DNA of 64,000 nt from VAZQ01 sp050179645 (GCA_050179645.1 JBFXEX010000003.1:1-64000), one strand, 5' to 3'. Positions 33,231-41,591 are shown, numbered from the stretch's first letter. Notes: a model not told the origin generated them from the letters alone. Made by a program: numbers and translations.

Positions 33231-34208
33231 TCAGTCGACAATCACGCCGCTGGCCTTGATCGGACCCGCCCACTTGGCGATCTCTTCCTTCAGGAACTGG
33301 CCGAGGTACTCGGGCGTCGCCCGGTCGTTCGACACGATCATGGCGCCGAGCTGGCCCAGCCGGTCACGCACCGCCGGCGTGTTCATCGCCTGGACCACGG
33401 CGCCGTTGAGCTTCTTCACGACCTCGGCGGGTGCGTTCTTCGGCAGAAAGACCGCGTTCCAGGTATAGGCTTCAAGTTTCGGGGTGCCTTGCTCGATCCC
33501 GGTCGGCACGTTCGGCAGCGCGGGCGAGCGCTCCTTGGTCATGATGGCGATCGCCTTCACGGTGCCGCCGTCGACCTGCGGCTTCGCCGTGCTGATGACT
33601 TCGCACATGTAGTCGATGCGTCCGCCCTGCAGATCCTGCATCGCCGGACCGGTGCCGCGGTAAGGCACATGCGTGATGTCGACACCGATCAGATAGTTGA
33701 GCAGCACGCAGCCGAGATGTGTGGCCGAGCCCGCGCCCGCCGAGCCGTACTGCATTTTGGCTTGGTTCGCCTTGGCGTAGGCGATGAATTCCTTGAGGTT
33801 GTTGACCGGCAAATTCTTGCGGGTGATGAGGACGATCGGAACCTCGGCAATCAGCGCGACCGGGGTGAAATCGGTGACCGAGTTGTAGAGCGGCTTCTTG
33901 TACATGGTCTGGCTCTGCGCCTGCGTGCCGACCGTTCCGACGCCGAAGGTGTAGCCGTCCGCCGACGCATCGGCCACGCGCTTCATGCCGGTCATGCCAC
34001 CGGCGCCGCCGATGTTCTCGACGATCACCTGCTGGCCCAAGGCTTCGCTCATGCGCTGCGCCACGACCCGGCCGAGCACGTCGGTCGGCCCACCGGCCGC
34101 GAACGGAATGATCATCGTTACCGGCCGGGTCGGATAGTTCTGCGCCAGCGCGACGCCGGTCGCAGCCACGACCAGACCCAAAGCGATCGCCGAAACTCTC
34201 TTGAGCAT
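33231..34208 (-). CDS. Tripartite tricarboxylate transporter substrate-binding (Bug) protein, second
   Basis: A 325-residue Bug-family periplasmic binding protein. Signal peptide MLKRVSAIALGLVVAATGVALA with cleavage before QNYPTRPVTMIIPFAAGGPTD, the standard mature start. Further family blocks: VENIGGAGGMTGMKRVADA, QYGSAGAGSATHLGCVLL and HVPYRGTGPAMQDLQGGRID. Start at 34208 is supported by TGGAGGA eight bases upstream. No TctA/TctB genes adjoin it. Located near LigAB and aspartate dehydrogenase genes, it may bring in an aromatic or dicarboxylic acid, but ligand identity cannot be inferred. It diverges from the aspartate dehydrogenase gene with a 143-base gap. Confidence 0.95.
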   Translation of the reverse strand: MLKRVSAIALGLVVAATGVALAQNYPTRPVTMIIPFAAGGPTDVLGRVVAQRMSEALGQQVIVENIGGAGGMTGMKRVADASADGYTFGVGTVGTQAQSQTMYKKPLYNSVTDFTPVALIAEVPIVLITRKNLPVNNLKEFIAYAKANQAKMQYGSAGAGSATHLGCVLLNYLIGVDITHVPYRGTGPAMQDLQGGRIDYMCEVISTAKPQVDGGTVKAIAIMTKERSPALPNVPTGIEQGTPKLEAYTWNAVFLPKNAPAEVVKKLNGAVVQAMNTPAVRDRLGQLGAMIVSNDRATPEYLGQFLKEEIAKWAGPIKASGVIVD

Positions 34209-34351
34209 TTTAATCCTCCACATTTGGCGGCACCCTTACGCTACTCGCAACGCCGGTCAAGGCACGCGATGACGCGGCATTCTCCGGTTACTTGTGGCGA
34301 ACCATGCGGACGCGTAAGACCGTCGGCAGGTCATCGAGGACATGCGCGTTC

Positions 34352-35168
34352 CATGAGTGGACAGCTCACCATCCGGGTCGCCATCGCCGGTCTTGGTTCG
34401 ATCGGGCGGGTGCTGGCACGTCACCTAGCGGATGGAATGCCGGGGCTGACGCTTGCCTGCGCGGCGGTCGGCGACCGTTCCAAGGCGCAGGACTGGCTCG
34501 ATTCCGAGCGCATCGTCTGTCCGCTGGTTGAGCTTCAGGAGTTCCCTGTTCACGCCGATCTTGCGGTGGAATGCGCGCCGAGCGCGATGATCGAAGGCAT
34601 CTGCCGGCCGATGCTGGAGGCCGGCAAGCGTGTCATGGTGCTGTCCGCCGGAGCGCTCCTGCCGCGCCCGGAACTCGTCGACCTGGCGAAGGCGCACGGC
34701 GGCCAGATCATCGTGCCCACCGGCGCACTGCTTGGTCTCGATGCGGTGACTGCGGCGGCCGAGGGGGTCATCCACTCGGTCCGAATGGTGACGCGAAAGC
34801 CGCCGCGCGGGCTCGCCGGCGCGCCCTACCTGGTGCAACACGGGATTTCGGTCGAGGGGCTCAATGAGCCGAAGCGGGTGTTTGCCGGCACGGCCCGTGA
34901 CGGAGCGGCGGGGTTCCCCGCCAACGTCAATGTGGCGGCGGCACTCTCGCTGGCCGGGATCGGTCCGGACCGGACCCTGATGGAGATATGGGCCGACCCG
35001 GCGGTCGAACGTAACTGCCACAATATCGAGGTCGACAGCGATTCCGCCCGGTTTTCCCTTGCGATCGAGAATATCCCCTCCGAGAACCCCAAAACTGGGC
35101 GGATCACCGCCCTGTCCGTGCTGGCAGCCCTCCGGAAGCTGAGCGCGCCCCTGCGGGTTGGAACCTAG
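34352..35168 (+). CDS. L-aspartate dehydrogenase family protein
   Basis: A 271-residue NAD(P)-dependent dehydrogenase like bacterial/archaeal L-aspartate dehydrogenase (EC 1.4.1.21), which converts aspartate to iminoaspartate/oxaloacetate plus ammonia. Rossmann motif GLGSIG (13-18), the VPTGALLGLDAVTAA substrate region, GFPANVNVAAALSLAGIGPDRT and the C-terminal NCHNIEVDSDSARFSLAIENIPSENPKTGRIT block are family hallmarks. ATG 34352 is the natural start since the Rossmann strand follows at residue 7. Upstream frame is antisense to the Bug gene. It could serve NAD synthesis or catabolism; no nadA or nadC adjoins, so catabolic use is as likely. Confidence 0.9.
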
Positions 35169-35469
35169 GTTAACAAGATTTTTCTTTTCAGGCGCCTGGA
35201 GCCCTCGAAGATGCCGTCAGGAGCGGTCTGGTGATATGCTACCGGGAGCTTGCCGGAATGGCTCAAAAGCTGTTTATCCTATTGATTTTTATTCAATAAA
35301 TGGTCGACATGGCGGGCCGCCGCCGACACCCGGAAAGGCCGCCGATCCGGGGCCCGATGGTATCGCCCTTCGCGAAATGGCACAGTTTCTGTTTGTCATC
35401 TGTGTGGCGGAACCGTGAACCCGACTGCCACGCCCCGCGACTAACCCACGAGTCGACCGTCCAAATCCG
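35169..35469. other. Non-coding gap upstream of the ECF sigma gene
   Basis: About 300 bases without a gene. It contains an AT-rich patch at about 35268-35300 (unusual here) suitable for a promoter, and a GGAAC at 35409-35413 resembling an ECF -35 element but without a convincing partner. A short T-rich stretch just after the aspartate dehydrogenase stop has no clear hairpin. Confidence 0.4.
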
Positions 35470-36030
35470 ATGCAAGCCACATCAGACGAGGTGTTGATCG
35501 GACGGATCGCGGGCGGAGACCGACTCGCGATGCAGGTGCTGTTTGCTCGTCATCACGTCCGGGTGTTCCGGTTCGTGGTGCGGCTGGTGAAGAACGAGAG
35601 TACGGCCGAAGACCTGATCAGCGACGTGTTTCTGGACGTTTGGCGGCAGGCTGGTCGGTTTGAAGGGCGTTCCGCGGTCTCGACCTGGTTGTTGTCGATC
35701 GCGCGGTTCAAGGCGCTGTCGGCGTTGCGGCGCCGGCCGGACGAAGAACTGGATGAAGATACCGCGGGGGCGATCGAGGATCCGTCAGACGATCCGGAGA
35801 TTGCCCTGGAGAAGAAGGATAAGAGCACGCTGATCCGGAAGTGCCTGTCGGGTCTTTCGGCGGAGCACCGCGAAGTTGTCGATCTCGTTTACTACCACGA
35901 GAAGTCCGTGGAGGAGGTCGCTGAAATTGTCGGAATTCCGGAGAATACCGTGAAGACGCGCATGTTCTACGCGCGCAAGAAGCTCGCTGAGCTGCTCAAG
36001 GCGGAAGGAATTGAAAGAGGTTGGCCATGA
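35470..36030 (+). CDS. ECF-type RNA polymerase sigma factor
   Basis: A 186-residue ECF sigma factor. Region 2 spans about residues 18-85 (LFARHHVRVFRFVVRLV, AEDLISDVFLDVW, TWLLSIARFKAL) and binds core polymerase and the -10 element; region 4 spans about 125-175 (LSAEHREVVDLVYYHEKSVEEVAEIVGIPENTVKTRMF), a helix-turn-helix for the -35 element. The linker is acidic (EELDEDTAGAIEDPSDDPE). The stop overlaps the anti-sigma start (ATGA). ATG 35470 is the only start giving the full region 2. It probably controls its own operon; the signal and regulon are not visible. Confidence 0.95.
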   Translation: MQATSDEVLIGRIAGGDRLAMQVLFARHHVRVFRFVVRLVKNESTAEDLISDVFLDVWRQAGRFEGRSAVSTWLLSIARFKALSALRRRPDEELDEDTAGAIEDPSDDPEIALEKKDKSTLIRKCLSGLSAEHREVVDLVYYHEKSVEEVAEIVGIPENTVKTRMFYARKKLAELLKAEGIERGWP

Positions 36031-36716
36031 ACATGATGAATAAAGAGCCAGAGCGCCATGAGATCGAAGCTTTGCTGCCGTGGCATGCCGCCGGCACGCT
36101 GAACCGCCGCGACGCCGACCGGGTCGAGCAGGCGCTGGCGGGCGACCGGGAACTGCGCCGCCGTTTCGACATCGTCCGCGAGGAACTCTCCGAGACCATC
36201 CATCTCAACGAGACGCTGGGTGCGCCATCTTCGCGGGCCATGGAGAAGCTGTTTGCCGCCATCGACGCCGAGGGGGTGCGCACGCCGACGCGCCGCGCTT
36301 CATTCGATCTCGCCGGCCGGATTTCCGATTTCATGTCGGGCTTTAGACCGCGAACGCTGGCCTGGTCGGCTGCTGCTGCTGCTCTTGCTCTTGTTGTGCA
36401 GGCCGCGGTCATTACCGGCGTCGTGATGAAGGAACAAGGCGGCGTCGCCGGCCACACCTATGGAACTTCCTCGTTCGAAGAGGCCCCCCCGGAGGGTGCC
36501 TATGCGTTAGTTCGGTTCGCGCCGCAGGCGAGTTCGTCCGACATCACTAATTTCCTTGGCGCGCACATGGCAACGCTGGTGGATGGTCCGAAGGCGGGCG
36601 GCCTCTACCGCATCCGATTCGCTGGCGCGAGCGTGCCGAAGGACCAGGTGAGCAAGATGATTCGGCGGATGCAGGAACAGACCAAAGTCGTGAGCTTTAT
36701 CGCTGCGGCGGAGTGA
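36027..36716 (+). CDS. Anti-sigma factor, membrane-anchored
   Basis: A 229-residue partner of the ECF sigma factor. The N-terminal cytoplasmic part (about 1-110) starts MNMMNKEPERHEIEALLPWHAAGTL, the ASD-like fold that holds the sigma factor, but without the HxxxCxxC zinc motif. One membrane helix follows at about 112-134 (LAWSAAAAALALVVQAAVI), then a periplasmic C-terminal domain (AYALVRFAPQASSSDITNFL and GLYRIRFAGASVP) with a beta-alpha-beta look that may sense the signal. ATG 36027 overlaps the sigma stop. Such proteins release sigma after proteolysis or conformational change. Confidence 0.88.
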   Translation: MNMMNKEPERHEIEALLPWHAAGTLNRRDADRVEQALAGDRELRRRFDIVREELSETIHLNETLGAPSSRAMEKLFAAIDAEGVRTPTRRASFDLAGRISDFMSGFRPRTLAWSAAAAALALVVQAAVITGVVMKEQGGVAGHTYGTSSFEEAPPEGAYALVRFAPQASSSDITNFLGAHMATLVDGPKAGGLYRIRFAGASVPKDQVSKMIRRMQEQTKVVSFIAAAE

Positions 36717-36769
36717 CCTGACGGGCGAAATTTGTCGCCTGGCGGAGCTTGCGGACACGCAATCCAGCC

Positions 36770-36900
36770 TTGAAATTCGAATTAAAACATAGCAATTTCA
36801 ATTAGTTATTTAATACCACCAGTAGTCTCTGTTGTATTTCGATGACACCTGGGATATTTTCTTCATCCGATTTGAACCTTTGTGCATTAATCAGCGACCA
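36770..36900. other. AT-rich island
   Basis: About 130 bases with many A/T runs (TTAAAACATAGCAATTTC, TTAGTTATTTAATACC) in an otherwise strongly GC-rich sequence, directly after the anti-sigma gene and before the duplicated hairpin block. No gene seen. Could be a promoter, a small acquired piece or a remnant. Confidence 0.4.
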
Positions 36901-36933
36901 ATACCAGAACCGGCTTCGACATGGCCGGAAACA

Positions 36934-37190
36934 GCCCCGATCGGCGCTCACGCCCCCCCGATCCCCTGCGCCGATCTGCGACCCGCCCGGATTTCCCCGT
37001 CCGGGCGGGTCAGTTTTCTGGTTGAACCCTACCGTCGTTTTCTGGTTGAACCTTACCGTCGCCGCCGACGACTAATGATCGAAGCGGCCCGACGGCCGAG
37101 AGTTAGACGAGCCCCCGATCGGCGCTACACGCCCCCCGATCCCCTGCGCCGATCCGACCCGCCCGGATTTCCCCGTCCGGGCGGGTCACT
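36934..37190. repeat. Two ~79-base direct repeats with a 24-base tandem repeat between
   Basis: Copy 1 is about 36934-37012 and copy 2 about 37111-37189. Both begin CCCCGATCGGCGCT, contain CCCCCGATCCCCTGCGCCGAT and end in the same GC hairpin. Between them a 24-base unit (37013-37036 and 37037-37060) is repeated with one mismatch. No coding sequence fits this 680-base gap. Confidence 0.75.
36980..37017 (+). terminator. Hairpin with T-run, repeat copy 1
   Basis: Perfect 11-bp stem GACCCGCCCGG (36980-36990) with CCGGGCGGGTC (37001-37011), 10-base loop, then AGTTTT. About 265 bases after the anti-sigma stop, it could end that transcript. Confidence 0.6.
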
Positions 37191-37193
37191 TTT
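37156..37193 (+). terminator. Hairpin with T-run, repeat copy 2
   Basis: The same 11-bp stem and 10-base loop (37156-37166 with 37177-37187), then ACTTTT. Identical to the copy 176 bases upstream, so the terminator was duplicated together with its surroundings. Confidence 0.6.
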
Positions 37194-37396
37194 GGGGTTC
37201 TGTGTTCGTCGGCGAACTCGCGGATGCCCGTGCCCGTGTCGCGAACCCGCAACGTCCAAATACCAATCCGACGATGACATCGCATCGCGCAGAATGCGTT
37301 CAAAACTGTCTTCGGCGCTCACTCGCCGGTTGTCTGGGCGGCCTTCGCGCGTAACCATAGTACCGACTGATTCGCAGGCTCGGCGTCCGCACCACG

Positions 37397-37672
37397 ATGG
37401 CGAAATGCTTTACCGGGGCACTCGATGCGGTGTCGCACAAGTGGCGCCGTTTGGCCGAGCGCCGGCAGGCGGACCTCATTGAACTGTCTCACAGCGGTCG
37501 CTGGAAGCGTTACTACACGGAAGAGCAATTCCTCCGGTACATGCGCGAGGCAGCTCAATTGACGGAACGCTGGGCCGCGATAGCCCCGCCCGCCGCGGAA
37601 GCGGCTCTCAGGGACGGTGCCCCCGCGTCTGATGCGGCTGCGCCGGTTCCCGTACGGCGTGATGCGGCTTAG
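37397..37672 (+). CDS. TIGR03809-like small protein
   Basis: A 91-residue protein, starting MAKCFTGALDAVSHKWRRLAERR, with the central WKRYYTEEQFLRYMREAAQLTERWAAI segment and an Ala/Pro-rich tail ending VRRDAA. I believe it matches TIGR03809, a short family restricted to Bradyrhizobium-like bacteria, without known role. The sequence is basic and helical with aromatic clusters and no membrane segment. It stands alone between a repeat-rich gap and the flavin reductase gene; there is no good ribosome site apart from weak purines near 37390. Confidence 0.75.
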   Translation: MAKCFTGALDAVSHKWRRLAERRQADLIELSHSGRWKRYYTEEQFLRYMREAAQLTERWAAIAPPAAEAALRDGAPASDAAAPVPVRRDAA

Positions 37673-37759
37673 CTGGCCGCGAACGCCAGGGCTGCTTGCG
37701 GCGCCGCGGCGGTCTTCTTTATGCTAGCCGTCTCGCCGCCTCCAACCCAACCATGTGAC

Positions 37760-38860
37760 ATGTCCAGCGCCTTGTTCTCCCCGACCCGGCTTGCCGGTCT
37801 CGAACTCGCGAACCGAATCGTGGTCTCGCCGATGTGCCAGTACAGCGCCGACGACGGTGTCGCCTCGGACTGGCACCTCAATCATCTCGGCATGCTGGCC
37901 AATTCAGGCGCCGCGCTGGTCGTGGTCGAAGCGACCGGCGTCGAACGGCGGGGCCGCATCACGCATGGGTGCCTCGGCATCTACTCCGACGATTGCGAGG
38001 CTGCGCTGGCCCGGGTGGTGGCGCATTGCCGCCGCTATGGCACCTCCAAGCTCGGCATCCAGATCGGCCATGCCGGGCGCAAGGCTTCGGCGTCGCGGCC
38101 ATGGGAAGGCAGCCGCTCGCTTGCGCCGGGCGAAGACGCCTGGGAGACCATCGCGCCGTCGGCAATTCCATTCGGTCCCAATTGGCACGTCCCACGCGAG
38201 ATGACGCCCACGGACATGGATCGGGTACGCGAGGCTTTCGTCGCCGCCGCGCGCCGCGCCGTTCGGGCCGGCATTGATGCGATCGAACTGCATGGCGCCC
38301 ACGGTTATCTTCTTCACAGCTTTGTCTCGCCGATCTCGAACAAGCGGACCGACGGATATGGCGGCACGCTTGAGGCGCGGATGCGCTTCCCGCTCGAAGT
38401 CGCCAAGGCGGTGCGGGCGGTGGTGCCGGCAACACTGCCGCTCGGCGCGCGCATCACTGGCCACGATTGGATCGACGGCGGATTGACGCCGGACGATGCC
38501 GTGACATTTGCGAAGTCGCTGAAGGGAGAGGGGCTCGATTTCGTTTGCATCTCGTCGGGCGGAGTTAGCACGGATTCGCGTCCCGCTCAGGTTGCGGCCC
38601 TCAATGTTCCATTTGCCGACAAGGTGAAGCGGGAGGCCGGTATCTCGACGCGCGTTGTCGGGCTGATCTCGACGCCGAAGCAGGCCGAAGCCATCATCGC
38701 GGACGGCAAGGCCGACATGGTCGCGCTGGCGCGAGGCTTCCTCGACAACCCGCATTGGGCCTGGCACGCCGCGCAATCGCTCGGGGATGACATCCCGCGG
38801 CCGCCCCAGTATCAGCGCGCCGCCCCCAAAGTATGGCCGGGAGCGAGTTACCGCGACTAG
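37760..38860 (+). CDS. Old yellow enzyme (NADH:flavin oxidoreductase, YqjM type)
   Basis: A 366-residue FMN enzyme of the thermophilic-like/YqjM subclass of old yellow enzymes, reducing alpha,beta-unsaturated carbonyls with NAD(P)H. The redox-tuning Cys26 and Tyr28 of this subclass fall at exactly the expected positions (SPMCQYS). FMN and substrate residues appear in HGAHGYLLHSFVSPISNKRTDGYGG and the ending ALARGFLDNPHW. ATG 37760 gives the canonical N-terminus; upstream frame is Pro-rich. Its stop codon TAG lies inside the arm of a palindromic repeat (38857-38934), so the repeat inserted right at, or supplied, the end of the gene. Confidence 0.94.
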   Translation: MSSALFSPTRLAGLELANRIVVSPMCQYSADDGVASDWHLNHLGMLANSGAALVVVEATGVERRGRITHGCLGIYSDDCEAALARVVAHCRRYGTSKLGIQIGHAGRKASASRPWEGSRSLAPGEDAWETIAPSAIPFGPNWHVPREMTPTDMDRVREAFVAAARRAVRAGIDAIELHGAHGYLLHSFVSPISNKRTDGYGGTLEARMRFPLEVAKAVRAVVPATLPLGARITGHDWIDGGLTPDDAVTFAKSLKGEGLDFVCISSGGVSTDSRPAQVAALNVPFADKVKREAGISTRVVGLISTPKQAEAIIADGKADMVALARGFLDNPHWAWHAAQSLGDDIPRPPQYQRAAPKVWPGASYRD

Positions 38861-38934
38861 TGTGGCGGTTCAGAAGTCCGCATCATTCTTGCCGCGAGTC
38901 CCAGATGCGGATTTCTGAACCAAAGCCACACTAG
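38857..38934. repeat. Palindromic repeat, family 5, copy A
   Basis: Outer arms CTAGTGTGG (38857-38865) and CCACACTAG (38926-38934), inner arms GGTTCAGAA (38867-38875) and TTCTGAACC (38913-38921). The reductase stop codon is part of the left arm. Shares GAAGTCCGCATCATTCT with copy B in opposite orientation. Confidence 0.85.
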
Positions 38935-38946
38935 ATCAATATGTTG

Positions 38947-39018
38947 CTAGTGTCCTTCGATTCCGAAGTTCGCAGATGTGCGCGCTGGAGAATGATGCGG
39001 ACTTCGGAATCGGGACAC
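38947..39018. repeat. Palindromic repeat, family 5, copy B (inverted)
   Basis: Arms GATTCCGAAGT (38959-38969) and ACTTCGGAATC (39001-39011) pair perfectly; outer GTGTCC/GGACAC pair as well. Its complement repeats the core of copy A, so A and B face each other 12 bases apart. Together they fill the gap before the aldehyde dehydrogenase gene. Confidence 0.85.
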
Positions 39019-39183
39019 GAGGCGAATACCCTAACGCGCTCCGACCGCTGCCGCGTCACACGGTAACCTTGATTTGCCGCGCTAACCTTGATTGACGACG
39101 GTAGGGCGGGATGCGCGATCCCCGCGCGACAGCGAATCCGCTTTGTTGCAGGATGCGCCGGTTGTGGAGCAAGTGAGTCCGGC

Positions 39184-40635
39184 ATGTTGCGCGTCAACCT
39201 GATGATCGGCGACCGGGAGTTGTCCGCGGCCGACGGTCGTACGTTCGACCGCCGCGACCCGATGACCGGGGAGATCGCCTCGCAGGCTGCGGCCGCCACC
39301 ATTGCGGACGCGGTTGCGGCTGCCGAGGCCGCGGCCCGCGCCTTTCCTGTCTGGTCGGCAAACGGTCCCGGCGAGCGACGCTCGCTGCTGAATGCCGCTG
39401 CCGATCTCATCGACGGTCGGGCCGAGGATTTTTCCGAGGCGATGATCGCCGAGATCGGCGCGACGCCGGCATGGTGCGAATTCAACGTCAGGATGGCGGC
39501 GCAGATGTTGCGCGAGGCTGCTGCGGTCACGACGCAGATCGTCGGCGAGGTGATTCCCTCCAACGAGCCAGGTCGCGTGGCGATGGCGATCCGCCAGCCG
39601 GCCGGAGTCGTGCTCGGGATCGCGCCTTGGAACGCGCCCCTGAGTCTCGGGATCAGGGCGATTGCGATGCCGCTTGCGTGCGGCAACACCGTCATCCTCA
39701 AAGCGTCGGATCTGTCGCCGGCGACCCATCGCCTGATTGGCACGGCGTTGCGCGATGCCGGGTTTCCACATGGCGTGGTCAATGTCGTGACCAACGCGCC
39801 GGGCGATTCCGGCAAGGTGATTGAGACGCTGATCTCGCACCCGGCCGTGCGACGGATCAACTTTACCGGCTCGACGCAGACCGGGCGATTGATCGCCGAA
39901 ACCGCAGCGCGCTATCTCAAGCCCATCCTGCTCGAACTCAGCGGCAAGGCGTCATTGGTCATTCTCGACGACGCCGATCTCGATGCGGCGGTGGCCGCCG
40001 CCGCCTTCGGGTCGTTTGTCAATCAGGGCCAGGTTTGCATGTCGACCGAGCGCATAGTGATCGACGAGAAGGTAGCGGACCTGTTCGTGGAGAAATTTGC
40101 CGCCAAGGCGCGTTCCCTCGTCGCGGGTGATCCGCGCGAAGGCGACGTGGCGCTGGGCTCACTGGTCAACGCCGAGGCGGTGGCGCATGTGCGCGCCCTG
40201 ATCGACGATGCGGTCGGCAAGGGCGCGCGGCTGCTTGCAGGCGGCGCCGTCGACGGCACCGTCATGGCGGCGACCGTACTCGATCGCGTGACTCCCTGGA
40301 TGCTGGTTTATGGCGAAGAGTCATTCGGTCCCGTCGTCGGCATCGTCCGAGCGAAGGACGATGATGATGCGGTGCGCATCGCCAACGACACCGAATACGG
40401 GCTCTCTGCCGCGGTGTTCAGCCGTGATATTGACCGGGCCATGGCGGTCGCAAGGCGCATCGAGTGCGGGGTCTGCCATATCAACGGCGCCACCGTCTAT
40501 GACGAGGCGCAGCTTCCGTTCGGCGGCACCAAGTCGTCCGGCTACGGCCGCTTCGGCGGCCGCGCGGCGGTCGACGAATTCACCGAACTGCGCACGATCA
40601 CGATCGCGAACGGTCCGCAGACCTATCCGTTCTGA
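39184..40635 (+). CDS. Aldehyde dehydrogenase (vanillin/salicylaldehyde dehydrogenase-like)
   Basis: A 483-residue NAD(P)-dependent aldehyde dehydrogenase. Family features: GIAPWNAPLSLGIRAIAMPLACGNTVILKASD (cofactor binding), INFTGSTQTGR, catalytic Glu in LELSGKASLVILDDADL and the catalytic Cys in NQGQVCMSTERIV. The end EEFGPVVG-type loop reads EESFGPVVGIVRAKDDDDAV. Sequence style is close to salicylaldehyde, vanillin or benzaldehyde dehydrogenases, fitting the LigAB and UbiD genes in the area. I start at ATG 39184; an upstream frame continues to 39088 but reads Cys/Arg-rich. Cytoplasmic; likely transcribed with the DMT gene that follows after 103 bases. Confidence 0.93.
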   Translation: MLRVNLMIGDRELSAADGRTFDRRDPMTGEIASQAAAATIADAVAAAEAAARAFPVWSANGPGERRSLLNAAADLIDGRAEDFSEAMIAEIGATPAWCEFNVRMAAQMLREAAAVTTQIVGEVIPSNEPGRVAMAIRQPAGVVLGIAPWNAPLSLGIRAIAMPLACGNTVILKASDLSPATHRLIGTALRDAGFPHGVVNVVTNAPGDSGKVIETLISHPAVRRINFTGSTQTGRLIAETAARYLKPILLELSGKASLVILDDADLDAAVAAAAFGSFVNQGQVCMSTERIVIDEKVADLFVEKFAAKARSLVAGDPREGDVALGSLVNAEAVAHVRALIDDAVGKGARLLAGGAVDGTVMAATVLDRVTPWMLVYGEESFGPVVGIVRAKDDDDAVRIANDTEYGLSAAVFSRDIDRAMAVARRIECGVCHINGATVYDEAQLPFGGTKSSGYGRFGGRAAVDEFTELRTITIANGPQTYPF

Positions 40636-40738
40636 CCCGCACGTCGTCGGCGCGGTCGGAATCCTCGGAATCGAATTTTCGGCTCTTGGTAGGGTGTGCC
40701 TCCACCGCTTCGCGGCATGCTGACGGCTGAGTTGCCCG

Positions 40739-41584
40739 ATGGACGCGTTCGTCTTCACTGCCGTGCTTGTTGCCGCCGCCTGTCATGCGGGCTGGAATGC
40801 CGTGATCAAGCGCGGGCTTGATCCACTCGCCACCACGGCGCTGATCTCGATCGGCGCCGCCGCGGTCGGGCTCGCGGTGCTGCCGTTCGTCGGGCTGCCG
40901 GCCCCCGCATCATGGCCGTGGGCGGTCGCTTCGGTGCTGATCCATCTGTTCTATTTCGCGGCGCTGATCGAGAGCTACCGCGTCGGCGACATGAGCCAAG
41001 TCTATCCGATCGCGCGCGGCTCGGCGCCGTTGATGACGGCAGTCGCGACCACTGCACTGGTCGGCGAGCGCCTGGGTCCCTTCGGATGGGGCGGGATCGT
41101 TCTACTGGGGGCCGGTGTGCTGCTGATCTCGTTGCGCGGCGGGCGCGATCTCGCCCGGCTCGACCGGCGCGCCGTTGGATTTGCATTGTTCACCGCGGTG
41201 ACGATCTGCGCCTATTCGGTGGTGGACGGCGTCGGCGCGCGCAACGCAGGCAGCGCTACGGCGTATTCGGTCGTCCTGTTCGTCGGCATCGGTCCTGTCA
41301 TGGCGATCTACGCGTTGGCCCGCCGCGGGCCGGTGCTGTTCGCCATGATGCGCGCCCATTGGCACACCGGGCTGGTCGGCGGAGCGCTGCAGTTCGGCTC
41401 GTATGGCGTTGCGATCTGGGCGATGACTCTCGCGCCGATTGCGATCGTCGCTGCACTGCGCGAGACCAGCGTCCTATTCGGCGCCGTGATCGCAATCGTC
41501 GTGCTCAAGGAGCCGTTGCGGGCCAACCGCGTCATCGCGGCGGTCATGATTTTGGTTGGGCTGGTGCTGATGCGGCTCGCTTGA
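40739..41584 (+). CDS. EamA/DMT-family membrane transporter
   Basis: A 281-residue drug/metabolite transporter with about ten hydrophobic helices arranged as two EamA repeats (roughly 1-135 and 148-281). Repeat features: ACHAGWNAVIKRGLDPLATT at the start, YRVGDMSQVYPIARGSAPLMTA at the end of the first repeat, and APIAIVAALRETSVLFGAVIAIVVLKEPLRANR in the second. DMT proteins export metabolites or amino acid-like compounds. ATG 40739 begins directly with helix 1. It converges with the arsenosugar-type operon, ending seven bases from the glycosyltransferase stop. Substrate unknown. Confidence 0.9.
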   Translation: MDAFVFTAVLVAAACHAGWNAVIKRGLDPLATTALISIGAAAVGLAVLPFVGLPAPASWPWAVASVLIHLFYFAALIESYRVGDMSQVYPIARGSAPLMTAVATTALVGERLGPFGWGGIVLLGAGVLLISLRGGRDLARLDRRAVGFALFTAVTICAYSVVDGVGARNAGSATAYSVVLFVGIGPVMAIYALARRGPVLFAMMRAHWHTGLVGGALQFGSYGVAIWAMTLAPIAIVAALRETSVLFGAVIAIVVLKEPLRANRVIAAVMILVGLVLMRLA

Positions 41585-41591
41585 GAGCCGG

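Noticed and set aside
35409..35440. EcfG/ECF-type promoter (GGAAC) in front of the sigma gene
   Set aside because: The GGAAC is present but no CGTT or similar -10 element is at the right spacing, so I do not call a promoter.
37013..37060. CRISPR-like array at the 24-base tandem repeats
   Set aside because: Only two units, directly adjacent with no spacer, and no cas genes in the window.
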